This document shows, piece by piece, positions 44,331-55,054 of a DNA stretch of 64,000 nucleotides (its first letter is position 1; each line of letters starts with the position of its first letter). The notes under the pieces are model-generated. The model was given only the letters and a program-made list of their open reading frames with translations. It had not been told where the DNA came from and searched no databases. Origin of the DNA: Isoetes taiwanensis (Eukaryota; Streptophyta; Lycopodiopsida; Isoetales; Isoetaceae); assembly GCA_021234155.1 (NCBI GenBank), contig JAJEKV010000032.1:8955200-9019199 (forward strand). The letters are read 5' to 3'. The position numbers and the translations under genes were made by a program.

Positions 44331-47300
44331 TCCTAGGGAAGTTTGGAAGTTATAGTTTGAAGACCCTATGGTACAGCGGTTTTAAGCCTTTAGCCTCCTG
44401 ATCTCCATTTCCATATCCATTTGTTTTTTATTCTACTATGCTCACCTTTACTACATATCCACCTCGCAATGGTCCTAGTTTAGCCTTTTTCTCATTCTGC
44501 ATACCCAACCTTGCCTCTTGAACATCTCTTGCCATATATTCACTGCTTGTGTAATTTTGACTAGGCATTTCCTTCTTTTTTTCCATATGAACCTTTAGAG
44601 TATTTAATTCTAATTACTTTTACCTTTACACCATTATTATTTTGGGATTCTACCATCTCATACCTTTGCCACTATGATGTTATTATTCCCATGAGCCCAT
44701 GGTTTTGCATTTTAAGCCATTATTAATTCTTCCGATATCTTACTTCCATTATTGCCTACCTTTGCTACATATTATTTTATCAACAAGACATTTTCATTTT
44801 GCCATCTTCCATGTCCAAATTTTTTTCATCGTTGAGCATTGAGACTATGGTTAAAAAGAAGTTTATAATTAAGGTAGACCCACATCCCATGGTAAAAATC
44901 TTGAAGAGAATGATTCCATAAACTGGCCTACCTCCCACTTATTCCTTAAGACTAAAAAACCATTGAACATTTTGTAAAGTCCAATAGTGGTCAAGACATT
45001 TTTATGGCCTTTAGATCATGGTTAAGAATTAAAAAATGGCATCTACACGCCAAGAAATACATGAGTAGTATCATAGAATGCCTCACGAACTCCCGACATA
45101 GGGTATGGCCATACTGCACTTAAGAGGCAAACACTTGTAGATCGGTGACACAATTGCGCCATGGTCGTCCGCCGGTGTTTCGAAAGTACCTAATGACCTG
45201 GCTACAACTTTAAAGAATTTTTCCTAAAAATCTAAAGGTTGAGAAGTTAGTACCTGAGCTGGGGGTGTCTGCCCCCGCCGTTAATCTGATGGCCCATTCA
45301 CAGACTTCGAGCTCGCTGCCGCTGCAGACTTCCATGGACCATGAGACGCTGAAAAGCAACTGACATAATTAATACTAATGACGGATCCAGCTTCCGCTAA
45401 CGGGCGTGTATTAATGAGTGTTTACGGGCGCACCCTTATCGCCACACCATGCCTCCCTACGCCTTTCACGGCCAGCGCTATCGCGCTTTGTGGTAAATTG
45501 ATATCATTCCTTAAACCGGCCCACTTTGCCGACATTTCACCTCAACTTAAACCTTCCCACCTCGATCGACCGCTTCCCTAAATTGCCCACCCACTGCTCC
45601 TTGGCCAGCAGTGGAGGAATTCATCATTAAAGCTTAAGCTTTTTAGACATTCCGCTGACTGTGCAGCGCACCCATCATTCCAACCGTTTCACTGAATTGC
45701 TTTTCGCATTTACACTCTATATTCTTCATTAGCTCCATCGAACTAGCATGTGTGTTTATCGCTATACATCTTCTCGCATAAGTTTTGATGTTTCGTTTAA
45801 TCTAAAGGCGTTTTTTTTTGCATTGGCAAAGGAAGAACATGGACCAAGCACGCCGCACAAGCTTTCCTGACAAGGGCCCTGACCACATTGCTAGTCCGGC
45901 AGAGGGACCCATCTCCTGCAAACGCCCCCGCCCACCGCAGAGTAATGTTCCTGGCCAAGCTCGAGTATGACTTCACCACCTGATTTTCTTACAATTGTGG
46001 AATTGCCTCACACCGCCGAGGTTACCCATGAGCATCAACCCCGTATGTTGAGGTATCTCCCGGGAGATTGCAAACTCAAAGTTGAGGCATGCCACGTGAG
46101 ATCGAATTCAATCCACTTCCGTGATTGTATAGTGAGATGATCATGCCTTTCGCAGCCCCGCGATCATTGACGTTTCCCGCCTTTGTCTCAGAATGCAGTG
46201 GCTCCAATCGGACGACCTCATCTCTTCACCTCCTCTTTTGGTCGAGGTTTCACCGCCAATGTTTTGATGTAATGTGGTCCGCGCCTGTGTAATTTTTGCA
46301 TACAATCTTTGTATCAGCCCCGCTTCTTTGAAATGAATATGATGATTCCCTTCGCTATTGTCTTAACTCATGTATTTCATTTACAAATGCAATGGTAACT
46401 TCCAAATCGGGTCACATCTTCCATTTGGCATCAATGTTTTACTATTATATGTCATGAGAACCGATTTTAATGTTAGACCAATTTTATCAAACTTAAATAT
46501 ACAATGCAAATAATATTTGCTTTCATTTAATGTTGTTATTACAGTGCTGCCACCAGTTGTCTAAGGTCCTACTATGAATCTCGCTAACGTCTCCCGCCTT
46601 CCCCATGTGCAAATGTTAGATGTTAGAATTGTATCGTAAAATGCTAGCCTATTTGCTCAGACTTAATACACCGCCAGTGAAAGTGTTTCCCTTCGAATCT
46701 TGGTGTTGGTACCGACCCTTCCATATACCACCCTTTGAATATATACAATGAACCTAAACCCTTCAAAGATTTACATTACCCTGCACGAATACCAATTCTC
46801 ATTGTTCATGACCACCTTGGACCATGCTCCCTCTCTCCTTCCTATGATCTTCATGCCCTTCACCCACCACCAGACGCCGGGCCTCATCTAGATTCCAACC
46901 TAGAGGTCAGAAATTGAACCTCATTACAGATCATCTCTGCGACTAGCATATGAAGTTATCCAGATTCTCTTGTGTCATAGCACGCCCGAGATACATCTAG
47001 TGTCTCCGCACTTCTTGAAGGTGTAACCTCCGATGCCTGCTTTGAAACAATCTCCACTCATTTACTCCCGGAACCCGGGAATTTCTCCGAGCCTCCATAG
47101 CCATCTCAGGCCGCTCTCGACAAACAGAGTGTAACCCCATTCCCCGCCGCCCTTGAGAGTGCCCAATTGATCAACTTCTTGTAGAGTCGCTGGATTTGTG
47201 GGGATTACCAAATTACAGAGTTATAATGGCCACAAACAATTCCTTTATTGTTGATTCTCGATTCCCCGACCTTCTAGGATGCCTCTGCAGCCCATACTCA

Positions 47301-47900
47301 CTACCTCATCCAAGACATCTCGCCATTTGTCTCTTCACCACCCGCCTCGCTTGCTTGGCCTCCTGGCATTGTGGGAGATGCAAGACCGATCTCAGGAAAT
47401 GTCCGACGCTTCCTCCTTGGAGTAGCAACTTTTCCTTGATGTAGGTACCATGTTACTAGCTTCAAAAGATCGCCTCCTCTCCCCTTTTGTGGAAACCAGT
47501 TCACTATCGGCCTCCTCAAGAGCCGATACTGATAAGCTTGAAATTTGAAGATGAAATTACTTTTATTCTCGTAGCGCCATATGTGAGCTTGATTTTCAAA
47601 TTGGGCTCTTTGTGAACGGAAAGTATGGAATGGGCGCTAATTTAATTTCGAATCGAGCAATGTACGAATTCTAATTTCAATCGATATGACTCTTTAGCCT
47701 AACACACAGTCCACGAAAGTGGGGCGTAACTGTTTCCACAACGTACAACAATTAATGGTTGATCAAAGGTATCACGCTTAGCTTGTGCTTCCCGCCAGAC
47801 CGATGGTCAATAAACCGCACGACAATCGGCAATCAGGCCGGGACGCAGACGCAGAAGCTTACCAAGCACGGCATCATATGCACGACATCGACACATGGTC
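44330..47900. other. Intergenic DNA, nothing recognised
   Basis: The 44.4-44.9 kb part is C/T-rich with 'tttgccac', 'ccttttacc' words; 45.2-47.9 kb has ordinary composition. Frames are under 85 codons. A minus-strand frame at 45797-45979 and one at 49404-49658 share only a GDGSL phrase. I see no gene. Confidence 0.4.
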
Positions 47901-48270
47901 GACGTGACAACGCCCATGCCATAACGGATTCGGACGCGCACATAACGCTCCACGGCCAAGGTGGCATGTCAAGGGCCAAGATGGCATGCCACAGATGGCG
48001 TCGCATCGAGACGCCGGGAGGTTAAAGGGGCCGCGATAGGAGTGCCACTCAACGTATGGCACTCGGCTACTGATACGATATATAATTTAGGACAAGAAGA
48101 ATCCATAGAACTTTGTTAAGTGATGAAATTTAAAAGAACTACGTAAAATAGGTGTATGATATTGTAATGACCAAGAGATGCAAATTAGGTATGATATAAG
48201 TGTACGATCCAACGGTTAGACTGATCCAACTCCTCTCGATCCTATTGGTCTAACTTCAACCGCTGATCAA
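47900..48270. repeat. Short inverted repeats
   Basis: GTGGCATGTC...GATGGCATGCCAC at about 47960-47993 and an imperfect pair GATCCAACGGTTAGAC (48208) with GTCTAACTTCAACCGCTGATC (about 48249-48270). The second pair has the look of a small foldback element but is too short to classify. Confidence 0.4.
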
Positions 48271-51200
48271 AGGTAAAAATTTGGCTTACCCGTTTCTTTC
48301 GATATCCTCCTTTCCCGCTTCTATCCGAGCATCCGCTTCTATCTTCTATCTTTGATCTCCTTCCTTCCGCCTCTATCTCCTTGGATCTTCTATCTTTATT
48401 TTCAGCATTCCATTGTTGATGCGTGACTGGATCTGAATGACTGGAGGGCAGCTTTTGTTAAATTGTTCCTTCTTGGATGATTTAGGGTGCCTCCCATTAG
48501 CCCAAACTGACCTTCCCTTTGCCATGTGTCAAACCCAGTCTAAAAATGCCATTCCCAAGCATTAACCCAAATACCTATTTCGCTATACGATGGTATAAAT
48601 TTTTTCTAAGGAACGGGAAGAACTTCCGAATACCCCTGGCCTCGAACTCGCTTACGGTAGTGGGGATCCAAATGGAGATCACCCACCCACGCACCTCCCA
48701 ATAAAAACAAAAGAAGGGAACCTACTGGCGGGAATGGTCGATACCAATTTTTCAAGGGAACCAAGTTATGTTGACGTGAAATCGAGTTCGCTTCTAATGG
48801 GCACCCTAGAGCAATTATTTCTTTAATGATGGCATAGACGAAATGGCATGCTTTGAACGATCAAACCACAGCTGCTCAATATCTCGGATTATGCTGAATG
48901 CATGCTTGGATCTACCAAAGATGCATGTGATTTTCCGTAGAGGTAGGGAATCGAAAACTTCAAGAATATAGTTATGAATTTTACTTTTGCATTTTGCAAG
49001 ACGTTAGGATGCGAATCAGAATGATTTGGTTAATGATCGTACTTTTTTTATTAGTGGCTATCCAGATTATTAGATTGAAGATTTTATTAGACAATACGTA
49101 TTGCTCCGTATTCAAATCTCCCAAAGACATCAAGATCGAGCAAGATTGTGATTGCTTTGGATTTGGGGATCACATCGATCTCCTCTTAATTGGGTCAAAA
49201 TTCACCAATGTGCTTTTGATGTTTGCTGGATGAGGTCGGATCTATGTATTCGACATCAAACATGAAGTAAACGTGATTGCTTGAAGACGACGGATCCATA
49301 AAGAACATGGGTAGCTTGGAGGTTTTGTGGTATCAAGGCGCCTGCTCTTTCAAATAATGCCAAGACATTCCATTGGCTAGATTTTGATTTGGAAGCGCCT
49401 TCCTTACCATTCGCCCTCTTGAATGTGGAAAATCCATGTCCTATAGCATGACTGAAAAAGATTGGGCTTTTCAAATTCAATTGGGCAAAAGATGTCCCCA
49501 AAGTGAGGGACGCCGAATCTGTGCACCGCTGCCATTCGCCATGCATTTGCATGTTTGATCCCTAAAAGTTTGTTACTTTTGCCTTCCGACAGGGACCCAT
49601 CCCCGCCTAAGCCCTCGCCTCGCTCTGCGGAGAACCCACATCCTATTTTGCTGCCCATAGATGGTGTTTAATCCATTATCAAGATCGCCTATATGATTAT
49701 TATACTCTCCTACTTTGAAGTTTCTTTACAAAGCTCGCTACGTAACCCAAGGATTTCTTGGTTGCCCTAATGTAACCCCCGTGGTGAATATGCACCCAAA
49801 CCAAAGGGGTTTAAGGGGATTTTAATTTAAATGTGTTAAATGTAATGGCTTATGTTAATAATGTTAATGGTAGTTGTGTGTTGATTATTATATTGTATTC
49901 TTTTTGATCTCTTCTGCCCTAACTAAAGCAAACATAGGTAAACTTATGGGTCTAAACATTAATTACTAAAAAGCACAATAACATCAAGACAAATAAATTA
50001 CTCCATTGCATACCAAGAGCTCTCCAACATACGTAGAACACACCTATAAAATGGGCAAAACAATAATAACATCATAAGGTTTGTTGAAAGGGCCATGGCT
50101 TCAATATAAAGCCAAGCATTCACTAGTTCATATGATAACATGTGCCGTATCAATGCAAGCACATAATGTGTAAGATCCGTGCAAGATTCCAACAATATGG
50201 AATGATCCGGACCGAATCGCGTACAGTTCCAACAAATATGGAATGATCCGACCGAATCACCACGGCCGCTCCATATGCCAAAAGATGCCCGGCCAACCCA
50301 GAAAGTTGTTTACAAATTTGGTTAGCATTCCATTTATAAGTCCAAGCACTTCCTTAATAGTCCTTTTGGGTCCAACTTCTTAGGGCTACCGTGGTAGGCT
50401 CCCTCGCTCAATCTTCTTCAAAACATCCATGCCTCCACAACTTTTCCAAAACAACATGCTTCCTCGTGATATTAACCATCTGGCCATCATTAGGGACTAA
50501 GAAAATAGAAAATTTTAATAACTTAACCACCATCATTGTCGAATATAATAACGCCATACAACGTAATCAAGTGGTTGTACACGGATTCATCACTTAATAA
50601 CAAGTACTCTAATAAATTCAATTAATAACAGCCATAGCAAGGTCAACTATCACCAAGAAAAATAAATTACTACAGCTACCTTGCAACTATAAGGGGTTTG
50701 CTTGTTACATTCTCAAAAATGACAATAGCAACACTAGGCAAGACGTAAAATTAAACAGTTTTACAACAGCTTAGCAATGGCCAGATCTCAACATGATAGC
50801 AGAGCTCATACCCATCAAGATGTTTCTATTGAGCAAACGTATAAAGAACTCGAGCCATTCAGATAGTCTCAAGATTAGCCATAGATAAGATGCCTGGATC
50901 ATTATGACCGGAATGAAGCTTATCCGCAACGATTGAAAGTAATATTAGATTTAAATCACAAATATGTAATTTCAATCGCGAAATGCACTTCATAGAAGCA
51001 TACCTTTGAACTTTCATCCATATATGCTTCCACCACCTCCGCAAAACACAATTCTAAATCATTTTATGTCATTCATCGAAGCGAAAGTTAAACCGCAAGG
51101 TTCTTACTTCTGAATTTCCATGCCCATTAGAATTTGTACCAACATTAAATCTACTCTACCCAAATAAGACATCGAAATTTCAAACGTATACTTACACAAG

Positions 51201-52540
51201 CATACTTCCATAGTAGTCCAAGGAGCCAGAATTTATGAAGTCTTTGCATAGGCAATTTCCAGCAAAAAGAGAAACCGAAAATAAAATACCAAAAGCAAGG
51301 TATTAAAATGACGGAGAGTTGATGGAGTGAAAAGAACCCGAGGAATTGCAAGGCCGGGTAAATGGTGAGGCCGGAGACAAGCACGGATTTGAAATCACTA
51401 AGTTTGTATGATGGTCCCCTAATCGAGGATGAAATATGTACCGCATTTCCGTGGATTGCACCCCACCTAACAAGCCTATTCGCCGCCGACGAAGTCCGGT
51501 ACGCATTAAATCTTAATAATCTTCAATTTCCATTAGCAATACTAAGGTTAAGATCAGAAGGTTATGCCGCATTCATGCAAAGAAAGTCCTGGCCGCCTCT
51601 CTTCCTCTTCGAAGTCATGGCCAGCCAATTGATTAGAAGTCGGGCCTTTAAGCCCAAAAGTATCCCCGCGATCCTTAAACAAAGACGGTGAATTATTGCC
51701 AATACTTTGGCCGTATGTATTCCATTGCAAAGAAGATGCTCACAAATCCCTTGGTCCCTTTTATCAGCCAGATAGCAGATGAACCGCTGCATGGAGGAGC
51801 GTAAGCATGGACCTAGCCGATGGGTTTATAAGAAGTTTCGGCAGACTGCATTCCACGGATTTCACCTCTCGCGAGCATCCCTACCGCATCGCTAATGCCC
51901 AAAAATACCGATCCCTAGCTCCAAATTCAAAACAATACCTTTTCAAAAATAATCTGCCGCTTGCATCCAAGTCCCGGGCCAGCCGTGGTCCGGGTCGGTC
52001 CAAGCAATCGGCAGATAGAATAAAACCAAAACCCATGAGCTCGATATCTACACTAGCTATGGACTTTGTTTAGTTTAAAATACACTAGGGAAATAGACCA
52101 TGAAATAGGGTAGTTTATTCCGAGCCCCTTGATTAAGGACCCAAGGACTCAATCTTGACCATTAAAAAATGCATGGTACAAGCACGCAAACATGGGGTCT
52201 AAACCATTGAGAATATGAAATTAGAAGATGAAAATACAAGCACTCTTAGATGTAATGCATTAGTACACCCCTAAAATACCACCAAATCATATAAAACCAT
52301 AGGGGAAAAAAACGTACAAAAATACAAAAGAAAACCCCCCATGTGCCATATTCAACAACTAGGAGGAAAACTTTTAACTGCGGTTGTTTCTTTCATGATT
52401 TTGGCAATGCATTGTATAATGTAAAACGCTAAGACTTTGGGGTGCGCTCAACCAATGAATTTGCTATTTGATATGTCTTTGTACCGACGAAGTTGAGAAT
52501 ATGAAATAATTTAGGCTTGGAACATGTTCCCCTTTATTTG
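48270..52540. other. Intergenic DNA with a 40-bp direct repeat
   Basis: TTCCAACAATATGGAATGAT at 50187 and TTCCAACAAATATGGAATGA at 50227 begin two copies of a 40-bp unit that also share CCGACCGAATC. The remaining sequence has frames up to 109 codons (51362-51691, plus) without any known domain. No gene called. Confidence 0.4.
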
Positions 52541-53029
52541 AAAAAACCATGCTCCTATTTGAAAAAAATGTTTGATAAATATGAATTGTCATGGCGTAAT
52601 AAGTAGGTAGAAGTTATATAATGTACATGCAATATGGAAGAGGCAATATGTATATGATTGCTATGCTTATCGTGATACATAGTTATGCCTAGATCACCTC
52701 CTTCAGAGGTGAATTCAAATATGATATGAACCATATATATAGTATGCATTGAGATATTCATCTTTGAAAGGGAAAGCAAAGACAAACAATTTCCGCTACT
52801 ATGTTGAAGTAATTTTGCTAAGCATATTTACCATTCCTCCTGCTACAACCTTAAAGTCTACAACTATTTCTTTAGTATTGGTAAACGGGTCTCAATATTG
52901 CTTTAGTATTGGTGTTATACCCTATACCTTCAATCGAAGTGGTTTCACCATTGCATGCAAAGACAAGTCACCCCATATCTACAACTCAGAGCTATGTTGC
53001 CAGATATTGTACACATTCACTTTAACAAT

Positions 53030-53470
53030 GTTGCCGTGTTGTTGTTGATGAGAATATAACTAATCTTCTTACACTAATACCTTTAGTGATATTCTTTGGC
53101 GAAGTCTTAGAACAAGAAGATCCAAGACTTAACAATGTTGTCAAAGTTGTGGTTGATGAGAATATAACTAAGTCTACATTAGTCTCTTTAAGGATACCTT
53201 TGGCGAAGCTTTAGAATGTGATTTTCCAAACAAGAAGTTCCAAGTCCGAGAATAGAACAACATAACATTGATGGAGGTGGTGCTACATGCATTTACAGAA
53301 GAATCCATTGTAGCAAATTGATATTGTTGACCATTCACTCATATTATTATCATCCTTAAAGCATATTGTAGATAAAGAAGAACAAGCAATTGTAGCAAGT
53401 TGATAATGTTGACCATTCACTCATATTATTGTCATCCTTAAAGCATGTTGTGGATAAAGTAGCTGGGCAT
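53030..53470 (+). repeat. Two small tandem duplications
   Basis: GTTGATGAGAATATAACTAA at 53043 and 53151 opens a diverged repeat of about 108 bp (both share CTTTGGCGAAG.CTTAGAA). Then TGTTGACCATTCACTCATAT at about 53327 and 53407 opens an 80-bp repeat sharing CATCCTTAAAGCAT and TGGATAAAG/TAGATAAAG. Confidence 0.65.
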
Positions 53471-54077
53471 TGCTTCTATGATATCTGGTAACATGTTGGC
53501 TTATATACTTAAGCTTATCGTGCCTAGACCTCATTGTAAATTATGTCTAATCTAAGCTTGCACAAGTCTATGCACCTCTTTCCCATGTGTTGCATTGCTT
53601 CGTTATATCTAGAGGATAACACTTTTAAGTAATTTGTCTTATATTAAATGCTCAAATAAACGCATGCTCAAATAAAGGGCGATACATCCATGTTTTCTTG
53701 CTCATAATTTTCCAACAATAACCCTTTTACCATTTTTTCGCTCACACCCTTCCTCAACCAATGGAATTTTAGGAACTATCAACCTGTGTCCCATACACAA
53801 CTAACACATGGAGAATGGAGAAAAGATGGATGTTATGAGTATGCATCAAAAGCTTTCAAACATGGTGATTCGGCGATCGTGCTGGGTTGACATGGTTAAA
53901 AGCTGTCGAAGGATTTCTACAAATCAACGTTTCTATTAACTTGATGCAATTGAATATGTTTACTTCCCCTTAAGTTGATTGCTTTCATAAGTAATATGTC
54001 ATCAAGTGCAATAAACAACACACAAGAAATAGTATTGAATCCTATCAAATCACATGCGCATCGATGTTTGTCTCTTT

Positions 54078-54107
54078 AATGTCCAAGATTGTCGGGCACC
54101 TTTTTAC
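54078..54107 (+). repeat. Helitron-like 3' hairpin, eroded copy
   Basis: AATGTCCAAGATTGTCGGGCAC aligns with the copies at 54184 and 54461. Arms are mutated and it ends ACTAC, not CTRR. Confidence 0.35.
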
Positions 54108-54180
54108 TACAAGCTTGAGACATCCACAATGCACAAAAACAACCACACCACATGATCGCTTCTTACACACTTCAACGACT

Positions 54181-54212
54181 AATGCCCAGTATTGCCGGGC
54201 ACACATTTCTAC
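54181..54212 (+). repeat. Helitron-like 3' hairpin, intermediate copy
   Basis: AATGCCCAGTATTGCCGGGC then ACACATTTCTAC. Arms pair except for one position and the terminal tetranucleotide is CTAC, not CTAG. It shares its upstream CGACTAATGC phrase with the next copy. Confidence 0.45.
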
Positions 54213-54454
54213 TTATGTTTAATTAGGATAACTCAATAGAAGTTTGAGCTAGCATATATGTACTGAAGGAGGTAGATTCAGGCAGGGTACTATATTATAG
54301 ACCATGTGTCAACAATCTATAAAGTGCATTTTAATTTAGACAACATAGCCAGGCAATAACTCCATAGATAATCTTTGCATCCATCTCAAAATGCATTGCA
54401 CATGTTCACGACATGACCACGACTAATGCACATAAATGCCTTTACACGTCCATG

Positions 54455-54489
54455 ATTAATGCCCGGCATCGCCGGGCACACGTTTCTAG
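54455..54489 (+). repeat. Helitron 3' terminus: hairpin and CTAG
   Basis: GCCCGGC-ATC-GCCGGGC (54461-54477) is a perfect 7-bp stem. It is followed 8 bp later by CTAG at 54486-54489 and then T, the layout of a Helitron 3' end inserted before T (hairpin near a terminal CTRR). No Helitron coding sequence adjoins it, so it would be a non-autonomous element whose 5' TC end I did not find. Confidence 0.55.
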
Positions 54490-54551
54490 TAACAGTTAAA
54501 AACAACATGGTGATTTTTAGTTTTATTAAGAACTACATGTCTATTTTTGGG

Positions 54552-54569
54552 TTGCCCCTAGGGGGGCAA
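54552..54569. repeat. Small hairpin
   Basis: TTGCCCC-TA-GGGGGGCAA is a near-perfect inverted repeat just upstream of the exon-like remnant. Purpose unknown. Confidence 0.4.
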
Positions 54570-54589
54570 ACCCTCGTTTATGTGGGTTT

Positions 54590-54940
54590 GTGGGATATAC
54601 TGAGTATATGCTGGAATATACTCAGTATATGTTGATGACTGCTAAAAACCCTTTGTTCCCTGTAAATGCACGGTCAGTTGCGTTGTGGATCAAGGATGTT
54701 CTGGACCGGGTAACTGGCAGCTCCAATCTGATGAATAAGAACACAGCAGGGAGCGATAAATTTGCTTATGGCTATATAGAAAAAAGAGTTCCGGAACATC
54801 AGGCTCTAGATGTTCGTTTACAGCTCTGAATAGCATTGGAAAATCGTTTTGGGCTACAGTATTTTCTGTTTGCTGATAAAGATGATCATTATGAAGCTTT
54901 GATTTCGAACGGTTGTATCTCAGATCTGGCTGACTGATCT
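54590..54940 (+). pseudogene. Exon-like remnant of an unrecognised gene, one in-frame TGA
   Basis: An open frame of 79 codons (from 54590) stops at TGA 54827-54829, yet the same frame continues for about 35 more codons of normal composition (IALENRFGLQYFLFADKDDH...) to TGA near 54935. The read-through segment is not low-complexity and looks like real former coding sequence, with residues such as WIKDVLDRVTGSSN and FAYGYIEKRVPEHQ. I do not recognise the family. The first 20 codons are built on a palindrome (54595-54630), so the true start or splice site is unclear. A possible downstream exon starts after TTTGTCTCATGCAG at 55009. Confidence 0.4.
54595..54630. repeat. Perfect 15-bp inverted repeat
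   Basis: ATATACTGAGTATAT, a 6-bp loop GCTGGA, then ATATACTCAGTATAT: every base of the 15-bp arms pairs. Confidence 0.8.
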
Positions 54941-55054
54941 GTTTCTTTGATTTGTTTTACCAAATGGGCGAGACAATTGAAGCTGCAATTTTGTTTGTCT
55001 CATGCAGGTTTGGCTCTGGCATGAAATTTGACATTTGGCAGCAGTTCTTGGGCT

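Noticed and set aside
45797-45979. Relation between minus-strand frames at 45.8 and 49.5 kb sharing GDGSL
   Set aside because: The shared part is about five residues; too short to claim a repeat or gene family.
54590-54829. Tyrosine-recombinase (Crypton-like) fragment because of a SVALWIKDVLDRV-like phrase
   Set aside because: Only a short resemblance; no catalytic R, HxxR or Y motif can be seen.
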